Source: Indolivaga alginatilytica
Lineage (GTDB): Bacteria; Bacteroidota; Bacteroidia; Bacteroidales; Dysgonomonadaceae
NCBI RefSeq assembly: GCF_003201355.1
Contig: NZ_QICL01000037.1
Span: forward strand, 1 to 41,605
Direction of reading: 5' to 3'
DNA: 41,605 nucleotides
Shown here: piece by piece, positions 25,806-36,107 of the stretch
Position numbering within the stretch: the first letter of the stretch is position 1
How the letters are laid out: each line of letters begins with the position of its first letter
Translations under genes and position numbers: made by a program
The notes under the pieces: generated by a model
What the model was told of the DNA's origin: nothing
Databases searched by the model: none
The model's input: the letters and a program-made list of their open reading frames with translations, nothing else

Positions 25806-27068
25806 ATGAATAAATTAAAATCAGAATATTTGTTTTTCAAGCAGCAGGAACCCAATATGCGTACCCTGCTGATGACAAATATGTTATATGCTCTTGTACT
25901 GCCTGTGGTAGAGATATTTATAGGTGCTTATATTATGCGTAATACAAGCGATCCTATATCTGTGGCTTTCTACCAATTGTTTATGTATGTGGGTATTGTG
26001 TTTACCTCTTGCCTCAATGGCTATTTGTTACGGATAGTTAATGTTAAGACTTTGTATGCAGCAGGTATACTTGTTAGTGGTCTATCTATGTATGCAATGA
26101 TGACAATTAAATCCCTCGGATTTATGGAATTGGGTATTGCAGGCTTTTCGATGGGTGCGGCTGCCGGTTTCTTCTGGACAAACAGATACCTGTTGACATT
26201 GAATAATACGACTGACGATAACCGAAATTATTTCTTTGGATTAGAATCTTTCTTCTTTTCGATAGCCTCTATATCCGTACCGCTTATTATCGGTGCATTC
26301 CTAAGTCAGATTGATGGAGTAAGTGTTTTAGGTATAGCTTTTGATGTTAATTTGGCGTATCAGGTAGTAACAATGGCTGTAATCGGGTTAACTATTCTTG
26401 CAACAATCGTGTTGTGGAGAGGTAAATTCGTGAACCCTATCGAAAAAGACTTTATCTATTTCCGTTTCACCCTTCTATGGAGAAAGATGCTAGTGTTGTC
26501 TTCTCTTAAAGGAATGGTGCAGGGTTTCCTGGTAACAGCTCCTGCAATTCTGATTATGAAACTGGTGGGCAACGAAGGTTCACTTGGGCTTATACAGGGC
26601 TTAAGTGGTGCTTTAACAGCGGTTCTTGTATATATCCTCGGACGTGTGGCTCAACCCAAAGACAGGCTGAAAATATTTACAGCCGGATTGCTCCTCTTCT
26701 TTATAGGTACACTGTTTAATGGTGTTCTGTTCTCGGCAGTAGGAGTTATTGTTTTTGTGTTGTGTAAGGTTCTTTTCCAACCGTTGTTCGACTTGGCGTA
26801 TTTCCCTATTATGATGAAAACAATTGATACTGTGTCTAAAATAGAAGGCAGAAATAAGTATGCCTATATCCTTAGCCACGAGTTTGGATTGTTTTTGGGG
26901 AGAGCATCGGGTTTAATCCTGTTTATTTTTCTGGCATATGGCGTATCTCAAGATTTCGCTCTTAAATATGCCCTTATAATAGTAGCCGCATTGCAGCTTA
27001 TCTCTTATCCTCTGGCAAAGAATATTATTAAGCAAACTAATATGATTGATGAAAATGAAAAAAACTAA
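25806..27068 (+). CDS. MFS sugar transporter
   Basis: A 420-residue inner-membrane protein with about 12 hydrophobic segments in two halves and a charged middle loop near residues 200-220. It has no signal peptide. It belongs to the major facilitator superfamily; the position between GH130 and the lipoprotein enzyme implies uptake of oligosaccharides for cytoplasmic GH130 action. Its end overlaps the next gene by about 20 bp, which shows the genes are co-transcribed. Confidence 0.88.
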   Translation: MNKLKSEYLFFKQQEPNMRTLLMTNMLYALVLPVVEIFIGAYIMRNTSDPISVAFYQLFMYVGIVFTSCLNGYLLRIVNVKTLYAAGILVSGLSMYAMMTIKSLGFMELGIAGFSMGAAAGFFWTNRYLLTLNNTTDDNRNYFFGLESFFFSIASISVPLIIGAFLSQIDGVSVLGIAFDVNLAYQVVTMAVIGLTILATIVLWRGKFVNPIEKDFIYFRFTLLWRKMLVLSSLKGMVQGFLVTAPAILIMKLVGNEGSLGLIQGLSGALTAVLVYILGRVAQPKDRLKIFTAGLLLFFIGTLFNGVLFSAVGVIVFVLCKVLFQPLFDLAYFPIMMKTIDTVSKIEGRNKYAYILSHEFGLFLGRASGLILFIFLAYGVSQDFALKYALIIVAALQLISYPLAKNIIKQTNMIDENEKN

Positions 27069-28788
27069 GTATCTATTAGGTCTATTTGTTTTGGCTTCGT
27101 TTATATCGTGTTCGAATACCAAAAGCGAATCATTCGGGACGAAGGTCGCACAGGTATCTATTGCACGTGTAGACTCTATGCCGAATATGCCTAGTCCATA
27201 CAAAATTATCGATTGGGAAGCGAAAGCGAAGTCTTTCGACCGTTTCACTTTCGATTGGAATAATAAAAGTGAAGTAGGTAACCTCATCTGGTTAGACGAC
27301 AGCCGACGCAATGTAGATCAAACTACATTCGGTTTATATACTGCATTGAAAGATGTACGTCAAGGAAAAGATGCCAATAACGGCGAATTTCATGAAAGTC
27401 TAAACTCTCTGGCTGCTCTTTTGGGAGCAGGACTTGTGGGTATTGACAAAACCAATCAGGATGGTTATAACTATGTGAAAATGATTCAGAACTATTTCAA
27501 TACCGAAAACGGTTGGAATATTGTGATGAACAACACCAACCCCAAAGTAGCTATGTTGGGTGGCGGATATGGCAGAGATTGGTGGTATGATGTATTTCCG
27601 AATGCTTTATTCTATGCCGTTTCGGATGTATTCCCGAATGTGGAAGGAGCTGAACAAATTCAACGTACGGTTGCGGAACAGTTCGTAAAAGCAGACTCTA
27701 TTTTGAATGGTAATTACGATTATTCATACTTTGATTATGCGCAGATGAAAGGTATGGTAAATCATATTCCATTGCAACAAGATGCAGCAGGAGGTCATGC
27801 CTATGTATTGCTTTGTGCATATCATAAGTTTGGCGATCCTCGTTATTTGAAGCATGCTAAAAGTGCTGTTGAAGCATTGGTAAATCAGAAAGAAAGTCGT
27901 TTTTACGAAATATTATTACCTCTCGGTGCCTATACTGCAGCTTATCTGAACGCAACGGAAGGAACAAACTACGATGTTAAGAAATTACTTGACTGGACAT
28001 TCGATGGTTGTACAAACCCTGATGGACGTTATGGATGGGGTATCATTGTTGGCAAATGGGGCGATTATGAAGTAAATGGTCTGCAAGGTAGTATTACCGA
28101 TGGCGGAGGTTATGCTTTCGGGATGAATAGTATCAAACCTGCGTGGCCTTTTGTGCCAATGGTCAAATACCAACCTCAATATGCAAAAGCAATCGGTAAA
28201 TGGATGCTGAATAATGTAAATGCAAGCCGTTTGTTTTTTCCTCAGAATATTGACGATAAACACCAATGGGCTCCTGAATTGAAGAATCTGACCGACAACA
28301 ATATTTCGTACGAAGGATTACGCAAGGCAGATGATTATGGCAAACCCGAACTCAAAGGTGTAGAGCCTGTGGCTATTGGTGATGGTCCGAAATGGGCAAA
28401 AGGCAATCCGACAGAAAGTATGTTCAGCGTATACAGTTCGTCTCCTATGGGTATTTTCGGTGCAATGGTGAGAGAAACCAATGTGGAAGGTATTTTACAA
28501 TTGAATTGCAATGTAACGGATTTTTATGCCGAACGTCAATTCCCAACATACCTGTATTACAATCCTCATAACGAAGAAAAAACGGTGCGTTTCGAAACAA
28601 AGCAACCTGTTGACCTATTCGATATTGTTGCTAAAGAATATGTCTCGAAGAATATTTCATCGGCATCCGATTTTAAAATTGGTGGAAACGATGCCCGTGT
28701 TTTGGTCGTTCTTCCTGCCGGAACAAAATTGGCAGTAGCGAATGGTAAAATAATAGCAGATGGAAAATATACAATTTCATACCAATAA
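27049..28788 (+). CDS. Putative lipoprotein glycan-active enzyme, family unknown
   Basis: A 579-residue protein; starts at 27049 or 27055 are both possible, and the annotated TTG further upstream is unlikely. The N-terminus MKKTKYLLGLFVLASFISCS is a lipoprotein signal, with lipidated Cys. The body at ~60-450 is helix-rich and has paired aromatic and acidic stretches (YGRDWWYDVFP, QQDAAGGHAYVLLCAYHKF), which suggest an alpha/alpha-barrel glycosidase or lyase; the end is a beta-domain. I do not recognise the family. The overlap with the MFS gene and the HTCS-box promoter upstream place it in the same glycan pathway. Confidence 0.75.
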   Translation: MKMKKTKYLLGLFVLASFISCSNTKSESFGTKVAQVSIARVDSMPNMPSPYKIIDWEAKAKSFDRFTFDWNNKSEVGNLIWLDDSRRNVDQTTFGLYTALKDVRQGKDANNGEFHESLNSLAALLGAGLVGIDKTNQDGYNYVKMIQNYFNTENGWNIVMNNTNPKVAMLGGGYGRDWWYDVFPNALFYAVSDVFPNVEGAEQIQRTVAEQFVKADSILNGNYDYSYFDYAQMKGMVNHIPLQQDAAGGHAYVLLCAYHKFGDPRYLKHAKSAVEALVNQKESRFYEILLPLGAYTAAYLNATEGTNYDVKKLLDWTFDGCTNPDGRYGWGIIVGKWGDYEVNGLQGSITDGGGYAFGMNSIKPAWPFVPMVKYQPQYAKAIGKWMLNNVNASRLFFPQNIDDKHQWAPELKNLTDNNISYEGLRKADDYGKPELKGVEPVAIGDGPKWAKGNPTESMFSVYSSSPMGIFGAMVRETNVEGILQLNCNVTDFYAERQFPTYLYYNPHNEEKTVRFETKQPVDLFDIVAKEYVSKNISSASDFKIGGNDARVLVVLPAGTKLAVANGKIIADGKYTISYQ

Positions 28789-28855
28789 GGTTTGAATACC
28801 TTTTATTTATCTAGTATTAAAATGAATATATCACGATACTTAAACTAAATAAACC

Positions 28856-31800
28856 ATGTTAAAAAAAGCATTATTCATCATGTTTTTATCGTTGACCAGT
28901 ATTACCTTATTGGCTCAGCAGATAAAAACAATATCGGGAGTTGTTACAGATGCAGCTACCGGAGAAGCCCTCATTGGGGTTGCAATACAGGAACCCGGAA
29001 CCTCCAACGGCACGGCAAGTGACTTGGATGGTAACTATACCCTGAATGTAAAAGGAGATCGTATATCGTTCTCTTATGTTGGTTACAAATCGCAAGTGCT
29101 GACAGTTCAAAACGCAAGTACCTTGAATGTGAAACTTCTTTCGGACTCCGAACTGGATGAAGTAATTGTAGTGGGTTACACATCTCAAAAGAAACGTGAG
29201 GTTTTGGGTTCTTTGACGAATGTAAAATCAAAGGAACTTACTCAATTGCCTGTTTCAAATACAACCGAAGCCTTACAAGGTCGGGTGGCAGGTGTACAGG
29301 TAACCAATACAAGTGGAGCACCCGGTTCGGGAGCTACTATACGGATCAGAGGAGCAGGATCTATCAACTCATCTAATGATCCCTTGTATATCATCGATGG
29401 AATTCCTGCCAGCAATGGTTTGAACTCGGTAATACCTACCGATATTGAGAGTATCTCGGTACTTAAAGATGCTTCGGCATCAGCTATATATGGTTCTCGT
29501 GCCAATAACGGGATTGTACTAATCACTACCAAGAAGGGTAAAAAAGGAAAAGCTAAAGTGTCGTATAACGGACAATTCGGTGCACAGGTTCATGGCAGTT
29601 TAACTGAAATGGCAAATACATCTCAATACATAAATATATACAATGCTGCTGCTAAAAACGACGGGAGGGAACTTCTTGAGGGAAAATGGCTGAGAGATGA
29701 TTTTGCAAATGTAAATCATTTAGAAGAAGTTTTTCAAACCGCTTTAATGACTATACATGATGTGTCGGTAAGCGGTGCAAATGATAAGTTTAATTACTTA
29801 GCATCGGGTAGTTATTATAATCAGGAAGGGATTATTAAGAACAGTAAGTTTGAGAAATTTACAGGAAGTACTAATCTAGGTTATCAGGCAACCAAATGGC
29901 TGAAAATAGGTTTATCTGCAAATGCAGGAAAATCTACAACAGATATTGTTCCTAGTTCGGGTGACGGATATGGAAATAGTGAAGGTGGTAGTGTGGTAAG
30001 ATATGCGTTTATGCGTAATCCGGCAATACCTGTGTATGACAAGAGCGGTAAGTTTGTAGATAAACCAAGCGAATATTTTGGACATCCGATGTATGATACT
30101 TTCTTCGGTGAAGGCTATAATCCTTTAGGAGTTGCTGAAATGGCAGATCGTAAACGAGATGAAACGATGGTATTAAGTAAACTAAATGTAGAAGTTAAGT
30201 TACCCTATAATACTATTTGGAATAACAATTTTGGTATAGATTATAAGAAGAGCGAACTGAGTGCCTATAATCGCACATGGGGTACAGGTGACCGTATAAA
30301 TAATCCGAGCAGTAGATCTTTTAACAACAATGAAGAGCTGGGTTGGACTCTGAATTCGGTATTGAGCAATACTCATACATTCAATGAAGCACACCGTTTG
30401 ACTTCAATGATCGGTACTGAAGCTATCCGTTATAACGGAACAAGTAAAGATGGAGGAACAAATAAAGATGGAGAGCTACAATATAGTGCGGATTATGCAT
30501 CGTCATTGTTATCTTTCTTTGGCAAAGTAGATTATAATTATAATTATAAATATTATTTGTCAGCCTTAATACGCCATGATGGATCTTCTCGTTTTGCCGA
30601 AGGAAACAGATGGGGTACATTCTACGCCCTGTCGGCCGGATGGGATGTAAATGAAGAAGAGTTTTTCAAACCTCTTACTCCTGTTGTTAATTTGATGAAA
30701 CTGAGAGCCGGATGGGGTGCGGTAGGTAATCAGGAGATAGGCTTATATGCCTTTGTTGACAAATTTATGCCTTATGCCAATTATCCTTTCGGAGGCAATC
30801 CCTCTTTAGGATATACTCAGACTCAATTAGGTAACACCGACTTGCAATGGGAAACCAGTAAGCAGTTAAATCTGGGCTTGGATATGGCATTTTTGGATGG
30901 TGAATATGGCTTTAGTGCCGATTATTACCACAAAGTAACCAAGGATTTGCTTATTAAGGCTCCACTTCCTCCGTCAATAGGAAATGCAGCTCCTTTTTGG
31001 ATGAATAGCGGAGAGATATTGAACGAAGGTGTCGATCTCGAAGTATATATGAGAAAACAATATAAGAACGCAGGATTCTCTATCGCCCTGAATTGGGGAT
31101 ATTTGAAAAATGAGGTACTAAAAGTGAATGCTCCTATTTCAGGAGGACGTGTGGATACCGGTATCGATGCAAAGCTTATCGAAGAGGGTTATTCTCTAGG
31201 TTCATACTATTTATATGAAATGGATGGAATCTTTCAAAATGAATCGGAGATTGTAAGATCTGCTTATCAAGGAGCGAATATTCAACCCGGGGATGTAAAG
31301 TACAAAGATTTAAATGGAGATGGTGTAATTGATGAAAAAGACAGAAGACATATCGGCAGTTCTATTCCAAATCAAACGCTGGGATTAAACCTGCAAGGAA
31401 ACCTGAGCAATTGGGATGTATCCATCTTCTTTCAAGGAGCATTCGGAAATGAAATATACAATCAGATCGGCCATGAGACCGAAGGATTCTACCGTGGTTT
31501 TAATGTAACAAAAGATTATTACGATAATTACTGGAGAGGCGAAGGTACATCTAATACACATCCGAGAGCTTCGTGGAATGCAAAATCGAATAATGTAATG
31601 GTTTCTTCTCGCTTTTTAGAGGATGCATCTTATCTAAGATTAAAGAATTTACAGGTCGGATATACTTTTGCTCTTAAATCCAAATTGATCAGTAATTTCA
31701 GAGTTTTTGGAAGTGCTACCAATTTATTGACATTCACAAAATACAGCGGACTCGATCCTGAAATGACAGTGAGTGCTAATGCTTCGGGTGAAGGCGATAG

Positions 31801-31873
31801 GTCAAACGGTATCGACTGGGGTACTTATCCGGTAGCTAAGACTTTTACATTGGGTGTAAATCTGACTTTTTAA
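28856..31873 (+). CDS. SusC-like TonB-dependent outer-membrane transporter
   Basis: A 1005-residue protein with a signal peptide (MLKKALFIMFLSLTSITLLA), a CarboxypepD_reg-like domain at ~25-105 (SGVVTDAATGEALIGVAI), a plug at ~115-230 (DEVIVVGYTSQKKREVLGSL, IRIRGAGSINSSNDPLYIID) and a 22-strand barrel to the C-terminal aromatic-ended strand (TLGVNLTF). It forms the oligosaccharide import pair with the SusD-like lipoprotein 38 bp downstream. No full -7 box is visible in the 67 bp before it, so it may be read from the GH130 promoter. Confidence 0.95.
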   Translation: MLKKALFIMFLSLTSITLLAQQIKTISGVVTDAATGEALIGVAIQEPGTSNGTASDLDGNYTLNVKGDRISFSYVGYKSQVLTVQNASTLNVKLLSDSELDEVIVVGYTSQKKREVLGSLTNVKSKELTQLPVSNTTEALQGRVAGVQVTNTSGAPGSGATIRIRGAGSINSSNDPLYIIDGIPASNGLNSVIPTDIESISVLKDASASAIYGSRANNGIVLITTKKGKKGKAKVSYNGQFGAQVHGSLTEMANTSQYINIYNAAAKNDGRELLEGKWLRDDFANVNHLEEVFQTALMTIHDVSVSGANDKFNYLASGSYYNQEGIIKNSKFEKFTGSTNLGYQATKWLKIGLSANAGKSTTDIVPSSGDGYGNSEGGSVVRYAFMRNPAIPVYDKSGKFVDKPSEYFGHPMYDTFFGEGYNPLGVAEMADRKRDETMVLSKLNVEVKLPYNTIWNNNFGIDYKKSELSAYNRTWGTGDRINNPSSRSFNNNEELGWTLNSVLSNTHTFNEAHRLTSMIGTEAIRYNGTSKDGGTNKDGELQYSADYASSLLSFFGKVDYNYNYKYYLSALIRHDGSSRFAEGNRWGTFYALSAGWDVNEEEFFKPLTPVVNLMKLRAGWGAVGNQEIGLYAFVDKFMPYANYPFGGNPSLGYTQTQLGNTDLQWETSKQLNLGLDMAFLDGEYGFSADYYHKVTKDLLIKAPLPPSIGNAAPFWMNSGEILNEGVDLEVYMRKQYKNAGFSIALNWGYLKNEVLKVNAPISGGRVDTGIDAKLIEEGYSLGSYYLYEMDGIFQNESEIVRSAYQGANIQPGDVKYKDLNGDGVIDEKDRRHIGSSIPNQTLGLNLQGNLSNWDVSIFFQGAFGNEIYNQIGHETEGFYRGFNVTKDYYDNYWRGEGTSNTHPRASWNAKSNNVMVSSRFLEDASYLRLKNLQVGYTFALKSKLISNFRVFGSATNLLTFTKYSGLDPEMTVSANASGEGDRSNGIDWGTYPVAKTFTLGVNLTF

Positions 31874-31910
31874 GGTCTCAGATCTATTTATTATTAAAAA
31901 ATAATCAGAC

Positions 31911-33344
31911 ATGAAAAAATATCTATTTATATTGTCATTAGCCGGAAGCCTTCTTTTCACATCATGTGAAAGCTTCTTAGATGAACAACTGGAAGGCGAA
32001 TATACTTCCGAGAATATATTCAATACCGCCGATGAAGCCGATCTTGTATTGACAAGTGTTTATAATAACTTAAGTTTTACCACCTCATCGAATATGATAT
32101 GGGTATTTGGTGATATTGCTTCGGATGATGCCGTAAAAGGCGGAAATCCGGGTGATCAGGCAGATATGACTTCTATCGATAACTTTGAAGTTAAATCATC
32201 TAATGGTATTTTATTTACTTATTGGAAATTTACCTATGAAGGTATAAGCCGTGCCAACAATCTTATTACAGGAGTCTACGGTTCGGGTATCGATGATGCT
32301 ACAAAGCAACAAATGATAGCAGAGGCAAAGTTCCTCAGGGCATATTATTACTTCAATCTGGTAAATATTTGGGGGAAAGTTCCCTTGCGATTGACACCAA
32401 CTACTACCTCCAATGTGAATTTAGGATTGAGTGAAGTGGCTGATGTATATGCCCAAATTGAGAAAGACCTGAAAGAAGCTGCCGCTGTTTTACCGGCGAG
32501 CTATGATGCAACCAAAGCCGGCAGGGTAACCAAAGGAGCGGTATTTGGATTATTGGCTAAAGCACAACTCTATCAAAAAAAATGGGACGAAAGTATTGCA
32601 ACTATTGTGAATAACATTGAGCCTTTAGGTTATGATTTAGAGCCTAACTATGCTACCTTGTTTAAACTTGGAGCAGAGAATAGCAAAGAAGTGGTATTTG
32701 CAGTTCGTCATATGAGTAACAAATATCCGGGAGTAGGAAATTCATTGAACCAATGGTTTGCTCCTCTGGCGGAAAACGGATATTATACCAATGCACCTAC
32801 TGCCAGCTATGTAGCTTCTTTTGATGAAACTACAATTGATGGAAAAACAGATCCCCGTTTAGATATTTCTATCGGTCGAGACGGTCACGATTGGGTAAAC
32901 GGTGAGCCTTTCGATCCTACCTGGAGTACAACAGGTTATCTGATCAGAAAACACAATCAACCTGCATCGGAGGTTCCATGGGGAACTAAAGGCGATGGCG
33001 GACTGTCTTATATTTATATGCGTTATGCTGATATCTTGTTGATGAAAGCCGAAGCATATACCGAAAAAGGTGATATTTCGGAAGGTGTTAAATCTCTCGA
33101 CAAAGTAAGAGCAAGAGCAGGGCTGGATAAAGTAAAAGCAGTCAGCCAAGCTCAAATGAGATCAGCTATTTATACGGAACGCCGCAGAGAATTCGGATTC
33201 GAATTTCATCGGTTCTTCGACTTGATGAGATGGGGGCAAGAAGTTGCAACAGCAGCTTTAGGACCTAATTTCAAGTGGGTATCTCCCCGTTATTATTTCC
33301 CTCTTCCGCAAAAGGAATTAGATTCTAATCATGGTATTAAATAA
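31911..33344 (+). CDS. SusD-like glycan-binding lipoprotein
   Basis: A 477-residue protein with a lipoprotein signal and lipidated C19 (LLFTSCESFLDEQ). It has the SusD/RagB layout: N-terminal TPR helices (AKFLRAYYYFNLVNIWGKVP), a variable middle, and the C-terminal RRREFGFEFHRFFDLMRWG segment followed by the IP-like end YYFPLPQKELDSNHGIK. It caps the SusC transporter at the cell surface. Spacing to the next gene is 17 bp. Confidence 0.95.
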   Translation: MKKYLFILSLAGSLLFTSCESFLDEQLEGEYTSENIFNTADEADLVLTSVYNNLSFTTSSNMIWVFGDIASDDAVKGGNPGDQADMTSIDNFEVKSSNGILFTYWKFTYEGISRANNLITGVYGSGIDDATKQQMIAEAKFLRAYYYFNLVNIWGKVPLRLTPTTTSNVNLGLSEVADVYAQIEKDLKEAAAVLPASYDATKAGRVTKGAVFGLLAKAQLYQKKWDESIATIVNNIEPLGYDLEPNYATLFKLGAENSKEVVFAVRHMSNKYPGVGNSLNQWFAPLAENGYYTNAPTASYVASFDETTIDGKTDPRLDISIGRDGHDWVNGEPFDPTWSTTGYLIRKHNQPASEVPWGTKGDGGLSYIYMRYADILLMKAEAYTEKGDISEGVKSLDKVRARAGLDKVKAVSQAQMRSAIYTERRREFGFEFHRFFDLMRWGQEVATAALGPNFKWVSPRYYFPLPQKELDSNHGIK

Positions 33345-33361
33345 CTTTAAAGAAACAGGTT

Positions 33362-34459
33362 ATGAAACAGAATAAATTGTACAAAATTGGTGTATGGGCA
33401 ATATCGTTACTGCTTATATTTCCACTATTAATAGGATGTAGCAGCGATGATAAAGAAGTTTTCGTGCTCGGAGACCCTACGGAGTTGAAAGCAGAACTGG
33501 CAGCGGCTCTCACTCTTTGGGAAACAGCTGCTCCTACAGACTTTGAACAAGTAAGCTTAGATGAGTTTAAGGAAACACTAACTACTATTCAAGGTGTATT
33601 ATCACAAGGAGGTTTATCAAGTCAGGAAATAATAAATATGACTATTCATCTTAGGGAAGCCCAAAACAGATTTCTGCGTTCTAAACTTCTGGGGATTCCT
33701 GCTGAAGCACTTATTGCAGGTTGGGCTTTTGACGAAGGTGAAGGATCATCTCTTGTAAGTGATGGTATGAAAAAACTTACTGCCAACTTAACAGCCGGGC
33801 CATCGAAGATATTCCCGACATTAACGATGCCTGAATTTGTGGATGGAGTGAAGGGCAAAGCTATCCATTTTAAAAACGGTTCGCATTTGGAAATACCTAA
33901 TTATGCTCCTGCTGATTTCTTAGGACAACAATTAAGTATTGCTGTTTGGTTGAAACCCGATGTTACAAAAGGCGGAAATTATGTTGCTTCGTTAAATTAT
34001 TGGAACAACTGGAAATTCCAGATACAGGAACAAGGTAAAGCATTCTTTACTGTTCAGACTACTCAGGGATTTACTGATGCCGATAACGAATACGATCAAT
34101 CGGTAGCACCCGGTAGATGGGCTCATGTAGTGGTTTCACTAGATCTTAGCAGTCAGAAATTATCGTTCTATGTAAACGGACGATTGACTAAAGAATGGAC
34201 AAGTACCACCAAGCCGAATCTCGGAGGTGCACATATGCCTCCTTTTGCTTCACCGCTTAATAAACAATTACCTTTGATGATAGGTACTGCAACTACTTAC
34301 GATGAAGCAGTAGCATCATGGACATGGTCAGGATGGGATACTCCAACATCATGGGATCATTTTGAAGGAGCAATGGATGAAATTAAATTTTACAATATTG
34401 CTTTAATTGAAGGACAAGTTAAAGCTCTTTATAACGAAGAGATAGCACCTGTGCAATGA
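33362..34459 (+). CDS. LamG-domain surface lipoprotein
   Basis: A 365-residue lipoprotein (lipid attachment at C26, LLIGCSSDD). A helical region follows at ~35-115, then a concanavalin/LamG-like beta-sandwich at ~125-360 (WAFDEGEGSSLVSDG, AVWLKPDVTKGGNYVA, WAHVVVSLDLSSQKLSFYVN). It lies directly after SusD in the place usually held by a surface glycan-binding protein. It has no obvious catalytic residues, so it likely binds glycan. Confidence 0.85.
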   Translation: MKQNKLYKIGVWAISLLLIFPLLIGCSSDDKEVFVLGDPTELKAELAAALTLWETAAPTDFEQVSLDEFKETLTTIQGVLSQGGLSSQEIINMTIHLREAQNRFLRSKLLGIPAEALIAGWAFDEGEGSSLVSDGMKKLTANLTAGPSKIFPTLTMPEFVDGVKGKAIHFKNGSHLEIPNYAPADFLGQQLSIAVWLKPDVTKGGNYVASLNYWNNWKFQIQEQGKAFFTVQTTQGFTDADNEYDQSVAPGRWAHVVVSLDLSSQKLSFYVNGRLTKEWTSTTKPNLGGAHMPPFASPLNKQLPLMIGTATTYDEAVASWTWSGWDTPTSWDHFEGAMDEIKFYNIALIEGQVKALYNEEIAPVQ

Positions 34460-34476
34460 GAAAGTGAAATATAATT

Positions 34477-34517
34477 AGAAAGCTGCCTTGTTTAAACAGG
34501 GCAGCTTTCTTTGTTTT
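34477..34517 (+). terminator. Terminator of the glycan locus
   Basis: AGAAAGCTGCC (34477-34487) pairs perfectly with GGCAGCTTTCT (34500-34510), followed by TTGTTTTT. It is a standard intrinsic terminator, placed 17 bp after the LamG gene stop. Confidence 0.85.
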
Positions 34518-34593
34518 TCGATATCTTGAAGTTAAAGAGTAATATAATTTTTAGTTTATCGATTTTAGGATAGAATTACTTTTAATTCTTTTG

Positions 34594-34601
34594 TATGTTT
34601 G
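34594..34601 (+). promoter_or_regulatory. -7 box of the S41 peptidase gene
   Basis: TATGTTTG, a full TAnnTTTG match. It overlaps the upstream ATG at 34595, so that ATG should lie outside the mRNA and the start at 34634, about 33 bp downstream, is preferred. Confidence 0.5.
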
Positions 34602-34633
34602 TAAATCTTAACTATCTAAACCTTAACGATACT

Positions 34634-36026
34634 ATGAGGAGAATTCAAAGTCTGTTTTTTTTACTATTGTTGGCATTCTTTTCTCAGGCACAGAATACAT
34701 GTGATTGTCAAGAAAATTTGAAGTTATTAGATGAAATATTAAGTAATAATTATGCAGGTTATCAATATAAAAAAAAGACAAATGGAATTGTATTAGATAA
34801 ATTGTATAATGAGTTATTAAAGGAAGCAAAAAAAGAAAGGTATCAAAATTACAATTGCGCTCGTTTACTTGATGCATATATAACAGCTTACGAAGACAAG
34901 CATACTAATATTGATTATTTAGGGTTAAGACATTCGATAGGGAAAATGTCCGAAAAAGAAAAAGCAGCGTTGTTTGGCATTGTTGCGGAAAATAAATATT
35001 TAGACAGTAAACAATTAAGCCGATATCTAGAAGAACTACAGAGGGGTATAGAAGGCGTCTATGTTAATAAAGAAGATACATGCATAGTTCTGGAAGATAG
35101 AAATATTTTACATGACTATATCGGAGTCCTTTGGAATACTCATCAGAAATACTGGAACAGAGGTGATGTGAAATTTGAATTGAAACAAAATTCAAAGAAA
35201 CAATACGATTATTTTTACTACGATAAACATCATTCTTTAGAATCATTACGAGACATTGATATTAGTATAAATAATATAGCAGGCTGGCGAAAAATACATG
35301 TTAAGTCAGATAGTTTAATCCAAGAAGAAAACAGGTTTCCTGTATCTGCACAAAAACAGACAGATAGTACTTTGTACCTACCATTACAAACATTTGACAG
35401 ATCTTATAAAGCAGTAATAGATAATTTTCTGGATAGTAATAAAGAAAAATTAGAAAAAACTCCTAATTTAATACTCGATTTAAGAGGAAATAAAGGGGGG
35501 GGCTGATGATACATTCAGTAACTTAATTCCGTATTTGTACACAAATCCCATTCTTATAAAGGGAGTAGAAATTTATTGTTCGCAAAATACGATCGAAAAT
35601 TTTGAAGAATATCTAAAAAACACGAATAGCTCTTTCCTTGAAAAGTTAGTGGAACGGATGAAAAATAATAATAACAAATTTATTCTTTTACATGATTCTG
35701 AAGGATATACTATACAACTGGATACCGTACTTCAGTATCCCCGAAACATATATATTATTGTAGATAAGGAATGTGCAAGTAGTGCTGAGGAGTTTATACT
35801 CATTTCAAAACAAAGTTCAAAAGTAACAATACTGGGCGAAAATACCAGTGGATGCTTAGACTTCTCCAATGTGGTACGATTCGACCCCAAAGATGATAGT
35901 ATTGGAAAATGGTGGGGAGTAAACTATGCGTCCACAATATCGAGGCGTTTGCCGAATGATCCGGTTGATGAAAAAGGAATTGCTCCTGACATATATCTAT
36001 CTCCTGATAAGAATTGGCTAGATTAA
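34634..36026 (+). pseudogene. S41-family peptidase split at a G8 tract
   Basis: Two open frames together form one secreted S41 (C-terminal-processing-like) peptidase of about 463 residues: a signal peptide (MRRIQSLFFLLLLAFFSQA), a helical region, the strand NLILDLRGNKGG, and after the break, the catalytic segment CASSAEEFILISKQ and VTILGENTSGCLDF. The first frame stops at 35506, just after eight G (35495-35502). With seven G, reading continues as ...RGNKGGADDTFSNL and stays open to 36026. So it is either an OFF-phase contingency gene or a sequencing or real frameshift. The Ser in CASSAEE is the likely nucleophile. Confidence 0.85.
35495..35502 (+). repeat. G8 homopolymer tract in the S41 gene
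   Basis: Eight consecutive G in a low-GC gene, at the exact point of the frame change. Removing one G restores the full protein. Confidence 0.9.
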
Positions 36027-36107
36027 GTATATAACTTTATAGACCAAAAATATCATTAGAGAACATTCCTCTTGAAAGACAGACTTGAATTAAAAAAAAC
36101 ATATTAT

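Noticed and set aside
35535-36026. Second S41 half as an independent gene
   Set aside because: It lacks a signal peptide and starts mid-domain; reading with one G fewer joins it to the first half.
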